In this document: piece after piece, positions 1 through 6,931 of the stretch
Numbering within the stretch: the first letter of the stretch is position 1
Layout: each line of letters opens with the position of its first letter
NCBI GenBank assembly: GCA_018665625.1
Contig: JABJCF010000138.1
Location: forward strand, 1 to 8,580
Direction of reading: 5' to 3'
Source: Nitrospina sp.
GTDB taxonomy: Bacteria; Nitrospinota; Nitrospinia; Nitrospinales; VA-1
Length of the DNA stretch: 8,580 nucleotides
Made by a program: the position numbers and the translations under genes
Notes under the pieces: model-generated
Told to the model about the DNA's origin: nothing
Databases searched by the model: none
Seen by the model: only the letters and a program-made list of their open reading frames with translations

Positions 1-19
1 ACCAATTAAAGAAAATGCA

Positions 20-760
20 ATGACCGAAGATTCTCAATCCTTAAAAGAAAAATTGGAGTCTTCCAAAAAGTATCTCCAGAATGCGGATTTCAAAGGCGCC
101 GATCTTGCCGGTGCCGAACTGAAAGGTGCCCTGCTGGGAGGGGCTGACCTGCGTGGTGCCAACATGAAAAAAATTTTCCTGGGCGATGCAGAGCTTTCCA
201 AAGCCAACTTGGCAGAAGCTAACCTGGAAGAAGCCAATTTAAACTGCGCGGACTTGAACAAAGCAAATTTAAAGGGCGCCAACATGCGTGCACTTTATGC
301 TCGATCAGCAGATTTGAGAGGTGCAAATTTGAGCAATGCTGATCTCACTAAATCCAACTTGCGCCAATGTTCTCTGTTTAAATCCTGGATAAGGAACTCA
401 GATCTTAGTGGCGCGAATTTGCAGAACATTAAAGGTGCACAATCACAAATGCAGGGTTCAAAATTTTGCGGCGCAAAGTTAGAAGGCGCAGACCTTTCGG
501 GAGCCAAATTGGACGAGGCTGATATGGAGGGAGCGGGATTGCAAGTCGCAAATCTCAGCAGAGCCGTTCTCAAAAATACGAATCTAAAAGGAGCAGATTT
601 GAAAGGAGCTAACTTAAGATATGTAGTTGGACTGACAAACAGTCAGGTGGAGTCAGCCCTCATTGACAAAACAACTCTTTTACCTCAATACCTGAAAATA
701 GAATGGAAATCGGAAACCGAGTTTGAGTGCCATGTCTCAAAGGAAAAAAGAATCTATTAA
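20..760 (+). CDS. Pentapeptide-repeat protein (246 aa), paralog of the one at 6932-7771
   Basis: The protein is almost entirely tandem A(D/N)Lxx pentapeptides from about residue 21 to 200, for example GADLAGAELKGALLGGADLR. This pattern folds as a right-handed quadrilateral beta-helix. The repeats degenerate around residues 116-128 and 136-148. A charged N-terminal segment of about 18 residues precedes the helix. A non-repeat tail (about 207-246) contains SALID, PQYLKIEWKSE and EFEC, and this tail recurs in the second pentapeptide protein of the window. No signal peptide or membrane segment is visible, so it is probably cytoplasmic. The family has no single function: a few members mimic DNA and protect gyrase, and most are uncharacterised. 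The ATG at 20 has only a weak AAAG upstream, and its frame stays open to the window edge, so the true start could lie further left. The gene ends 3 bases from the convergent gene at 764. Confidence 0.9.
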   Translation: MTEDSQSLKEKLESSKKYLQNADFKGADLAGAELKGALLGGADLRGANMKKIFLGDAELSKANLAEANLEEANLNCADLNKANLKGANMRALYARSADLRGANLSNADLTKSNLRQCSLFKSWIRNSDLSGANLQNIKGAQSQMQGSKFCGAKLEGADLSGAKLDEADMEGAGLQVANLSRAVLKNTNLKGADLKGANLRYVVGLTNSQVESALIDKTTLLPQYLKIEWKSETEFECHVSKEKRIY

Positions 761-763
761 AAG

Positions 764-1243
764 TCACTTTTCGTTCCTCCTGTCAATTTCCCCCAGTAGT
801 TCCCCTACCGTTCGCACATTTATAAGATCGCGATAGCTTGATACCATCCCAATTATATTAATGCTTAGGGGAAATGGCTCATCCCGGTCACGCAATATTA
901 TTGTTCCCGTAATATCTTGTTCATTAAATTCCACCAGGTTTTCTGCTAACAAAGGCAAAGAAACCTGCTCAACCTCTATCGAAAAAGAATATTGTTTTTC
1001 AAGATACTCTTTTAGTTCGTCAACCTCTGGTTGTGATAAAAGGTAATTTGCACGTCGTTCAATCCATAGCTTGGCTTTACCTGTTTCAGGCAAATTATGG
1101 TAATCCTCGATCAAGCTTTCAAAGGGGAGCAAGGGTTCATCCCTCAAATAGCAAACCCAGTCTACCTTTACAAAGTTTTCAGGGTTTTGCCCCGATAAAA
1201 GGCGAGAAGAGTCTATTAGAGAAAATGCACGAAACAATTTCAA
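764..1243 (-). CDS. Hypothetical protein, unrecognised (159 aa, TTG start)
   Basis: I do not recognise this family. The start is TTG at 1243. It is well supported because the purine-rich ribosome site GGGAGGGG lies about 7 bases upstream, and an in-frame stop at 1304-1306 rules out a much longer form. The protein looks soluble, with no signal peptide or membrane helix. It begins MKLFRAFSLIDSSRLL, has a charged helical stretch around residues 60-85 (WIERRANYLLSQPEVDELKE), then an alternating, probably beta-rich part, and ends in a short helix (RTVGELLGEIDRRNEK). It is acidic overall. It converges with the pentapeptide gene across a 3-base gap, so the two transcripts probably overlap at their 3' ends. 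Sensible composition and the strong ribosome site argue that it is real. Confidence 0.75.
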   Translation of the reverse strand: MKLFRAFSLIDSSRLLSGQNPENFVKVDWVCYLRDEPLLPFESLIEDYHNLPETGKAKLWIERRANYLLSQPEVDELKEYLEKQYSFSIEVEQVSLPLLAENLVEFNEQDITGTIILRDRDEPFPLSINIIGMVSSYRDLINVRTVGELLGEIDRRNEK

Positions 1244-1319
1244 CGGCTTTCCCCTCCCTTCTTCAATTGAGTATTTTTCACTATTCTTTCCAAAGTAGAC
1301 TATTTAATTTTCCTCATCA

Positions 1320-1349
1320 ATTATAAGGAGTATGATTGTGGGTGCACAA
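1320..1349 (-). promoter_or_regulatory. Candidate sigma-70 promoter for the 764-1243 gene
   Basis: On the minus strand a perfect -10 box TATAAT (1320-1325) follows a partial -35 box TTGTGC (1344-1349, three of six consensus bases) with an 18-base spacer. Transcription would start near 1313, giving a leader of about 70 bases before the TTG start at 1243. The -35 box lies inside the dyad at 1335-1350. This is a prediction from motif match only. Confidence 0.4.
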
Positions 1350-1350
1350 T
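1335..1350. promoter_or_regulatory. Perfect 6-bp dyad, candidate operator
   Basis: ATTGTG-GGTG-CACAAT is a perfect inverted repeat with a 4-base centre in the divergent region between the 764-1243 gene and the 1385-1615 gene. It covers the -35 box of the predicted minus-strand promoter, where a bound repressor would block transcription. The TGTG/CACA halves resemble CRP-type half-sites, but the spacing is too short for the usual CRP site, so no regulator is assigned. Confidence 0.3.
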
Positions 1351-1384
1351 TTAAATTTATAAAATAAGGAATCTCCTCAAAATA

Positions 1385-1615
1385 ATGTCTACCGAAAGAA
1401 AGATAATCAAGTTTGGCGCATCAACCGGTTTTACCGTTGTATTGGAATTTGGAAACGAAGCCGAAATGACGGAATACAGTAATAAAATTAAGAACGCCGG
1501 CTTAAAATGTGAAATCATCGCCAGTTTTAATGTGAATTTTGACGAAGCAGATTTAATGATGGATATGAGAAGCCCCGAATGCAGAGCTCAGTTCGACATC
1601 GAAGACTGGATCTAG
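1385..1615 (+). CDS. Small orphan protein (76 aa)
   Basis: I do not recognise this small acidic protein. Predicted layout is strand (KFGASTGFTVVLEFG, about residues 9-23), helix (NEAEMTEYSNKIKNAG), strand (LKCEIIASFNV), then an acidic tail with EADLMMDMRSPE and the end FDIEDWI. It has two cysteines (about 42 and 66) that are not in a metal-binding arrangement. There is no signal peptide or membrane segment, so it should be cytoplasmic. The ATG at 1385 has AAGGA about 14 bases upstream, which is a long spacing. No alternative start fits better. It stands alone between a divergent gene on the left and a convergent TPR gene on the right. The sensible strand-helix-strand pattern and lack of a competing ORF support it as a gene. 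Confidence 0.65.
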   Translation: MSTERKIIKFGASTGFTVVLEFGNEAEMTEYSNKIKNAGLKCEIIASFNVNFDEADLMMDMRSPECRAQFDIEDWI

Positions 1616-1620
1616 CCACC

Positions 1621-1679
1621 AGCGTGACCCTGGACCCTATAGATCAGAACGTTTTAGAATAAACGGTGATCATTACGCT
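1621..1679. terminator. Nested inverted repeat between convergent genes, possible bidirectional terminator
   Basis: Three nested arms can pair in the 65-base gap between the small gene and the TPR gene: AGCGT (1621-1625) with ACGCT (1675-1679), GATCA (1642-1646) with TGATC (1667-1671), and CGTTT (1650-1654) with AAACG (1661-1665) around the loop TAGAAT. The two inner stems are close and could form one hairpin with a small internal loop. There is no T-run on either side, so this is not a classic intrinsic terminator. Its position where two genes converge is the main reason to suggest termination. Confidence 0.3.
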
Positions 1680-1680
1680 T

Positions 1681-2211
1681 CTAGGGAGAACGAATAGCCT
1701 CTTCTCTCTTTTGAGCCTGCAGGAACTCGAGACGCTCAGCCAATGTTTGAGGTTTTTCTTTTCGATTTTGCAAGAATCGAGTAAACCAATCCAGCCCCTC
1801 CCCTAGTTTCGGGTCCATTTTAATTGCCCTGTCATAATCCTCGATGGCTTTCTCATAAAAACCCATTCGGTCTTCCAGGATCGCTCGATTTGCAAAGGAT
1901 ACGGCTGAATCAGGATCGAGCATTAAAACTTCATTAAATGCTTCAAGCGCTTTCTGGTCTTTCCCCAACTGCATGAGGGTTCTCGCCCTTCCCCTTTTGG
2001 CATGGATGAAATCAGGGTATTCAAATACTGCCTTCTCATAGTAACCCAGTGCTTCCTGAAACTTTCCATCCGTATAGAGGCCTACTGCTTTTGCAAATGA
2101 AGGTCGACTCTCTGTGGAAGTAGAACTTTTGAGGATAGCCCAACTAAAGGAAAGGAAAATCAGGCCAATGCCCAGAAATCGGATAACGCGGTAAACCTTA
2201 TCGATTTCCAT
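1681..2211 (-). CDS. Membrane-anchored TPR protein (176 aa)
   Basis: An N-terminal hydrophobic segment (about residues 8-27, VIRFLGIGLIFLSFSWAIL) looks like an uncleaved signal anchor, which would put the rest outside the cytoplasm. Three tetratricopeptide repeats follow at about 39-72, 73-106 and 107-140. Typical signatures are QEALGYYEKAVFEYP, KALEAFNEVLMLDP and KAIEDYDRAIKMDP. A capping helix ends with DWFTRFLQNRKEKPQTLAERLEFL, an ending I associate with short bacterial TPR proteins. Such repeats bind partner proteins; no partner is evident. I chose the ATG at 2211, which leaves 11 bases after the upstream stop. A TTG at 2241 would add ten residues and overlap the upstream gene by 19 bases. 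Neither start has a good ribosome site, so translation may be coupled to the upstream gene. It is the last gene of the hspQ cluster. Confidence 0.85.
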   Translation of the reverse strand: MEIDKVYRVIRFLGIGLIFLSFSWAILKSSTSTESRPSFAKAVGLYTDGKFQEALGYYEKAVFEYPDFIHAKRGRARTLMQLGKDQKALEAFNEVLMLDPDSAVSFANRAILEDRMGFYEKAIEDYDRAIKMDPKLGEGLDWFTRFLQNRKEKPQTLAERLEFLQAQKREEAIRSP

Positions 2212-2222
2212 GATTGGCAAAT

Positions 2223-2747
2223 TTACTCGGAATATTTCCAATGAGCTAGCCGAACACCCTCTTGACTCAACCGCCGGGTAATTCGCTGTATAGAAGCCTC
2301 ATTTAAATTTTCTTTCTTGAAAACAGCATTTACAAAATCGGAGACAATATCAGGTTGATCGTCTCCAAAAGAAGGCACCTGTTTTCCAACAAAATCATAG
2401 GTAGACTCGTCAGAAGTATAAAACCTGAAAAAGGTGGTGAGATACAAAATCATACTATTTCGCGAAACATGGCTTGGTTTGCGCTTTCCATTCAGGCCAT
2501 TAACAGAAAATTGCATTCCGGCAATCCTCCTGCGGGAATCCAGCGAATCCTTTTCAACCTCATATTTGAAAGCCTTAAAACAGGTGGAGAGAACCGTACT
2601 TTCCAGATTCCCATAGGGAAATTCATTTTTCCCCTGGGTAAGATTTTTCATCTTATCCATGGCCTTTTTTCCCTTAGGAGAATAACAAAACTGGGCCCGC
2701 CATACCTTAAATTCTCTTACCGTTTTTATCATAGGATTAGATCCCAT
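2223..2747 (-). CDS. Hypothetical protein, middle gene of the hspQ cluster (174 aa)
   Basis: I do not recognise this family. The ATG at 2747 has a good ribosome site (GAGGA, about 9 bases away), which favours it over an internal ATG five codons on. The protein is basic and helical-looking, with no signal peptide or membrane helix. Landmarks are FKVWRAQFCYSPKGKKAM near the N-terminus, a basic stretch with DSRRRIAGMQ and NGKRKPSHVSR in the middle, an aromatic run (LYLTTFFRFYTSDES) and a helical C-terminus (ASIQRITRRLSQEGVRLAHW). The basic surface would fit nucleic-acid or membrane binding, but that is speculation. It starts 38 bases after the hspQ-like stop and ends 11 bases before the preferred TPR start, so the three genes are probably cotranscribed. 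Confidence 0.75.
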   Translation of the reverse strand: MGSNPMIKTVREFKVWRAQFCYSPKGKKAMDKMKNLTQGKNEFPYGNLESTVLSTCFKAFKYEVEKDSLDSRRRIAGMQFSVNGLNGKRKPSHVSRNSMILYLTTFFRFYTSDESTYDFVGKQVPSFGDDQPDIVSDFVNAVFKKENLNEASIQRITRRLSQEGVRLAHWKYSE

Positions 2748-2785
2748 AAAAATTCATCCTCAATTGTTGAAATTAAAAAAAAGAA

Positions 2786-3037
2786 TTAATCCTTATTATG
2801 AATAGCTGGGTCGGGGTGTAAGTTTTGTTCTGCAACATAGGTCTGATGACCTTTTTGGTGCACAAGCACATGGTACCAAGGCTCATCTTTTGGAGGTCGG
2901 CTTTTTGCTACCGCTTCATACCATTCGTCGGTGGACTTAAACTCCAAATCCACGCCAAGGATGATGCCACGATAATCAAAAAGTTTATGCTGAATCAATT
3001 GACCAATACAATATTTTGCTTTTGCTGATTCGCTCAT
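2786..3037 (-). CDS. hspQ: HspQ / YccV-like domain protein (83 aa)
   Basis: The protein carries the YccV/HspQ pattern: KYCIGQLIQHKLFDYRGII at residues 8-26 (family form is roughly K-IGQ-V-H---GY-G), the conserved DEPWYHVLVH at 51-60, and QTYVAEQNL at 65-73. In enterobacteria HspQ was first described as a heat-shock protein that binds hemimethylated DNA and affects DnaA stability. It was later shown to be a substrate and specificity enhancer of the Lon protease. At 83 residues it is shorter than the roughly 105 of E. coli, mostly at the ends and in the central loop, but the core is complete. A cytoplasmic protein is expected. The ATG at 3037 has only a weak AGAAG next to it. It is the first gene of the leftward cluster and diverges from putA. 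The family is clear; the cellular role in this organism is inferred. Confidence 0.88.
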   Translation of the reverse strand: MSESAKAKYCIGQLIQHKLFDYRGIILGVDLEFKSTDEWYEAVAKSRPPKDEPWYHVLVHQKGHQTYVAEQNLHPDPAIHNKD

Positions 3038-3128
3038 CTTCTATCGTCATTAAGGGGAATTACAAACCCAAATACGCAGTTCAGGCTAATTAGATTCCCA
3101 AGTTTAAAAATTTCATCAATACGATAAA

Positions 3129-3157
3129 TTTATACCTCAATTTTTTTCATAAAGCAA
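3129..3157 (-). promoter_or_regulatory. hspQ: Candidate sigma-70 promoter for the hspQ cluster
   Basis: On the minus strand a near-consensus -10 box TATAAA (3129-3134) follows a weak -35 box TTGCTT (3152-3157) with the ideal 17-base spacer. Transcription would begin near 3122, leaving a leader of about 85 bases. The -10 box overlaps a 10-base AT palindrome (ATAAATTTAT, 3124-3133). I see no heat-shock (sigma-32 type) promoter. The whole 162-base region between hspQ and putA is AT-rich, and no equally good promoter could be picked for putA. Confidence 0.3.
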
Positions 3158-3199
3158 AATCCTATCCTAAAACAGACCTAATTTTTCTTCCTTTTCATT

Positions 3200-6100
3200 G
3201 TGGCAAAAGAAAATATAAGGATTAAATTATTAGAAGTGGTTTTAAAGAACTATTTCGGGGGTTTCGCCGTGTTGGATTTCTTTAACACTCTTACTTCTAG
3301 TGAAATAAAAGAGCTGCGGCACTCCGCACCCAAAATAGCCGAAGAAATTCAGAACCTGGCCAATCAGCAAATTACGTGGGCTGAAAAATTACAAGCTGCA
3401 GAATTTGCCCGTATGGTAAAGGACCCTTATAGCAGGGCGGTATTTATGACCCTCACCGACCAGGTGTTCAGACTGAGTCACGACACAGCAGTACTTCAAA
3501 AATTTATCCAAATTTTAAAACAACATGGCGTTCCGGGTTTTTTTGGGATTTTTGATCAGGCCATGCTGCAGATATTGAAAATATTTGGCCCCCTTATTCC
3601 CAATTTTCTTTCCCCACCTATAGTCTGGAGCATCCTCAAGGTAATGCGTTACAAAACCAGGAATGTCATCCTAAACGAGGAAAAAGAAAATTTACAACGC
3701 TACTTCCTGAACTGCAAAAAAGAAAATCTGAGAATAAATATAAATCATCTGGGCGACATGGTTCTAGGTGAAAAAGAAGCCGCAAAACATCTCGATGACT
3801 ATATAAAAGGTCTGCGCAATCCACATGTTTCCTGCATATCAGTAAAAATTTCTACCCTTTACTCACAAACCAGTAATGTCGCTCACGACCATACCGTTTT
3901 CATCGTAACTGAGAAGTTGAACAAGCTCCTTGCTATTGCACACGCAGAGGAAAAAATAACAAATATTCCAAAACTCGTTTATCTGGACATGGAGGAGTAT
4001 AAGGATCTCGCTCTTACCGTTGATGTTTTCAAATATTTCCTGCAAAACCCGAAATCAAACCATTTAACTCTAGGGATCGCGCTTCAAGCCTATATCCCAG
4101 ATTCATTCACTTACCAACAGGAGCTGACACGACGGGCAAAAACAAGGTTGGCTCGAGGGGGTGTCCCTGTGCGCATTCGAATTGTAAAGGGAGCCAATAT
4201 GGAAATGGAGAGATGCATTGCGTCATCGAACCAATGGACTCAGGCCCCTTACTCAACCAAACTGGAAACAGATGCCAACTTTAAAAGAATGGTGTCCTAT
4301 GCATTTAACGAAGAGAATTTAAAAGCAGTAAAAATTGGTATCGGAAGTCATAATATTTTTGAAATTGCCTTCGCCAAATCTCTGCAATCCATTAGAAACC
4401 TCGATCCTGAAAATTTTGAATATGAAATGCTAGAGGGAATTGCAAATCATACCCGCCGAAGTGTTCAAAAACTTCTCGGCCCGGTTCTGATCTATTCTCC
4501 TCTCGCTGGGAATGAAGAGTTTTTAAACGCTATTGCCTATCTGGTCCGGCGTTTAATGGAAAACACCGAAGCAGAGAATTTTTTGAGTCACTCATTTAAT
4601 CTCACAGTAGGAAGCGCAGCCTGGAATGAAGAGAAATTTAAATTTTTATCAGCACTCGACCATGTCCAACAATTAGAGATCCCTTCGCCTAGACACAAAC
4701 AAAGCCGGGGAAACAAGATGTCATTCAATCCTGTTAAACCCGGGAGCGTTGAAAATTTTATTCCAGATAGTCCAACGAATTTTTCATTGCCTGCAAATCA
4801 GGACTGGTTGGAAAATCAAATTGTAATATCAAAAAGTAATGAAGAGCCCTTGATTTTATTGAAAATCGCAGGAAAGTGTATTTCCGAGGAAAGGCATTTA
4901 TTACCCTGCAAAAACATTTTCCAACCCGATCAGGGGGTTGCTCATTTTGTTGCCGCAAATTCTGAAGATATAAATCAAGCCATTCTATTCCTTTCCAAAA
5001 GCGAACAGACACAATGGGACATAGATGGTAGTTTCCGCCAAAAAACATTACAAAAAGTTTCTATAGAATTACAAAATCATCGCGCTGAATTAATTTGCAC
5101 TGCGATGAAAACAATTGGCAAGGGGGTTGCCGACCTAGATGCAGAAGTATCGGAAGCCATAGACTTTATAAATTACTACCCTCAAGCTATGACCTATTTC
5201 CAGAAGAATTATCCCCATATTGTTTTTGAAAAGAAGGGTTTGGTATTGATACTCTCGCCTTGGAATTTTCCTATCGCCATTCCTGCAGGGGGAATCACAG
5301 CGGCACTGGCAACTGGAAATCGCGTCCTCATCAAGCCATCCCCCTATTCCTTATTGGCCACCTGGAAACTTGTGAAGTTATTTTGGAAAGCAGGAGTTCC
5401 ATCTTCTGCACTACAATTCATTCCCTGCAAAGACGAAGATGCCCCACTTCTAACCCAGAACCCAAAGATTGACCAGGTTATTTTCACGGGAAGCGCAGGC
5501 ACGGCCGATAAAATTTTATCTAAAAGGCCAAACCTGGAATTGTCCGGGGAAACCAGCGGAAAAAACTTTTTCATAGTTACCGATGCCGCTGACAAAGAGC
5601 TCGCGATCAAGCAACTTATTGATTCCGCTTTTGGATACAACGGACAAAAATGTTCAGCCGCATCCATCGCTATCCTTACACACGACGTATACAACGATCC
5701 CAAATTCAAACGCCAACTTAAAGATGCTGTAGAGAGCCTCCCCGTTGGGGCGCATCCATCCCAATTGAACAATATAATCACCCCTCTCATCACTCACCCA
5801 AAAAAGGAATTGCTAAGAGCTTTAACCCAATTGGAACCCCAGGAACAATGGCTCGTCCAACCCAAGGAACCCCAAATGAAAAACTTGTGGGGTCCTGCTG
5901 TGAAATGGAATGTTCAACCGGGTAGTTTCACCCATTTAACAGAGTTTTTTGGTCCTGTTTTAGGAGTCATGAAAGCCCAAGATTTAAAACAAGCCTGCAC
6001 CTTGGCCAACCAGACTGAATATGGGTTAACCGCCGGGTTACAAAGTCTGGATGATGATGAGATCCAATTCTTTCTTGAAAATATGAAAGCGGGTAATCTG

Positions 6101-6913
6101 TATGTGAACAATAAAACAACAGGGGCCATTGTCGGCCGACAACCTTTTGGTGGAATTAAAAATTCACGCCGAGGAGCAGGTGGGAAAGCTGGGGGTATTA
6201 ATTACATCCTCCAATTTACGAAATTCAAGGACAAAGGGGAGCCTATCCAAATATCCGAACTCTCATCCTCACCAATAGGCTCATTGATAAACTTCTGGGA
6301 AAAAATTGAATGGCATAATGAGAACGCTGAGTATTCAAATGAAATACAAAGGGCTCTCAAGGGGGCAACAAGCTGCCAACATCAATATACCAATTACTTC
6401 TCAAAAGCACAGAAACTCTCAGAAACCCAGCAGGTCATAGGACAGGAAAATATTTTCCGATACCGCAAGGTGGGAAAATATACCATCCGTGTTCACCAAG
6501 AAGACTCCATATCGGATATGCTTTTACGATTGATTGCCGGAGTTATTGCAGGAAATAATGTTTCAGTCAGTCTTCCCTACTCCATGTGTGAAACAAAAAT
6601 ATCGAGATCCTTAGAATCCCATTATCTGCAATTAATCCGCAAGTCATTCTCAATAAGCTTTGAATCAGATCAAGAGCTAGGAAACAAAATTCTGGGAAAT
6701 TATATGGACCGCTTGGCCTACACTCATTCAGAAAGGGTTCCAACGGAAATCTTTAAGGCGGCAATATCTGTTAACCTGCCGATCATCCATCACAAGCCTG
6801 TATTGGAAGGAAGGTTTTTAATGCTCGAACAGTTCAATGAGCAATGCATCAGCCACACCTATCATCGATATGGCAATTCAGGACTGAAACAATTTGAAGG
6901 CAGGAATCTATAG
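3200..6913 (+). CDS. putA: Bifunctional proline dehydrogenase / L-glutamate-gamma-semialdehyde dehydrogenase PutA (1237 aa)
   Basis: This enzyme oxidises L-proline to P5C with FAD, passing electrons to the quinone pool at the membrane. It then oxidises glutamate semialdehyde to glutamate with NAD+. The proline dehydrogenase part spans about 150-480. It shows SVKIS (K216), LDMEE (D263), LQAY (Y298), RIRIVKGANME and YLVRRLMEN (R450, R451, E454), matching the substrate- and FAD-site residues known from E. coli PutA. The aldehyde dehydrogenase part spans about 575-1020. It shows SPWNFPIAIP (N689), FTGSAGTA, LELSGETSGKN (catalytic E784), NGQKCSAAS (nucleophile C818) and QPFGG (982-985). There is no N-terminal ribbon-helix-helix DNA-binding domain, so it is not an autoregulator. 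The C-terminal 200 residues, including IFRYRK and SHTYHRYGN, match the extension of longer 'type B' PutA proteins. The GTG at 3200 lacks a Shine-Dalgarno, but an in-frame stop at 3179-3181 allows no longer ATG/GTG/TTG start. Confidence 0.97.
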   Translation: MAKENIRIKLLEVVLKNYFGGFAVLDFFNTLTSSEIKELRHSAPKIAEEIQNLANQQITWAEKLQAAEFARMVKDPYSRAVFMTLTDQVFRLSHDTAVLQKFIQILKQHGVPGFFGIFDQAMLQILKIFGPLIPNFLSPPIVWSILKVMRYKTRNVILNEEKENLQRYFLNCKKENLRININHLGDMVLGEKEAAKHLDDYIKGLRNPHVSCISVKISTLYSQTSNVAHDHTVFIVTEKLNKLLAIAHAEEKITNIPKLVYLDMEEYKDLALTVDVFKYFLQNPKSNHLTLGIALQAYIPDSFTYQQELTRRAKTRLARGGVPVRIRIVKGANMEMERCIASSNQWTQAPYSTKLETDANFKRMVSYAFNEENLKAVKIGIGSHNIFEIAFAKSLQSIRNLDPENFEYEMLEGIANHTRRSVQKLLGPVLIYSPLAGNEEFLNAIAYLVRRLMENTEAENFLSHSFNLTVGSAAWNEEKFKFLSALDHVQQLEIPSPRHKQSRGNKMSFNPVKPGSVENFIPDSPTNFSLPANQDWLENQIVISKSNEEPLILLKIAGKCISEERHLLPCKNIFQPDQGVAHFVAANSEDINQAILFLSKSEQTQWDIDGSFRQKTLQKVSIELQNHRAELICTAMKTIGKGVADLDAEVSEAIDFINYYPQAMTYFQKNYPHIVFEKKGLVLILSPWNFPIAIPAGGITAALATGNRVLIKPSPYSLLATWKLVKLFWKAGVPSSALQFIPCKDEDAPLLTQNPKIDQVIFTGSAGTADKILSKRPNLELSGETSGKNFFIVTDAADKELAIKQLIDSAFGYNGQKCSAASIAILTHDVYNDPKFKRQLKDAVESLPVGAHPSQLNNIITPLITHPKKELLRALTQLEPQEQWLVQPKEPQMKNLWGPAVKWNVQPGSFTHLTEFFGPVLGVMKAQDLKQACTLANQTEYGLTAGLQSLDDDEIQFFLENMKAGNLYVNNKTTGAIVGRQPFGGIKNSRRGAGGKAGGINYILQFTKFKDKGEPIQISELSSSPIGSLINFWEKIEWHNENAEYSNEIQRALKGATSCQHQYTNYFSKAQKLSETQQVIGQENIFRYRKVGKYTIRVHQEDSISDMLLRLIAGVIAGNNVSVSLPYSMCETKISRSLESHYLQLIRKSFSISFESDQELGNKILGNYMDRLAYTHSERVPTEIFKAAISVNLPIIHHKPVLEGRFLMLEQFNEQCISHTYHRYGNSGLKQFEGRNL

Positions 6914-6931
6914 AAAGTAAGTCTTAAAAGG

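Noticed and set aside
1335..1350. Dyad as a CRP/FNR site
   Set aside because: The half-sites TGTG and CACA are only 4 bases apart; the CRP-type site needs a longer centre and the flanking A/T bases of its consensus.
2355..2789. 144-codon open frame on the plus strand over the 174-residue gene
   Set aside because: Its product has a random-looking composition, while the minus-strand gene has a good ribosome site and operon spacing.
5344..5793. 149-codon open frame antisense to putA
   Set aside because: It lies over the most conserved aldehyde dehydrogenase motifs, whose sense reading is certain; its translation shows no family features.
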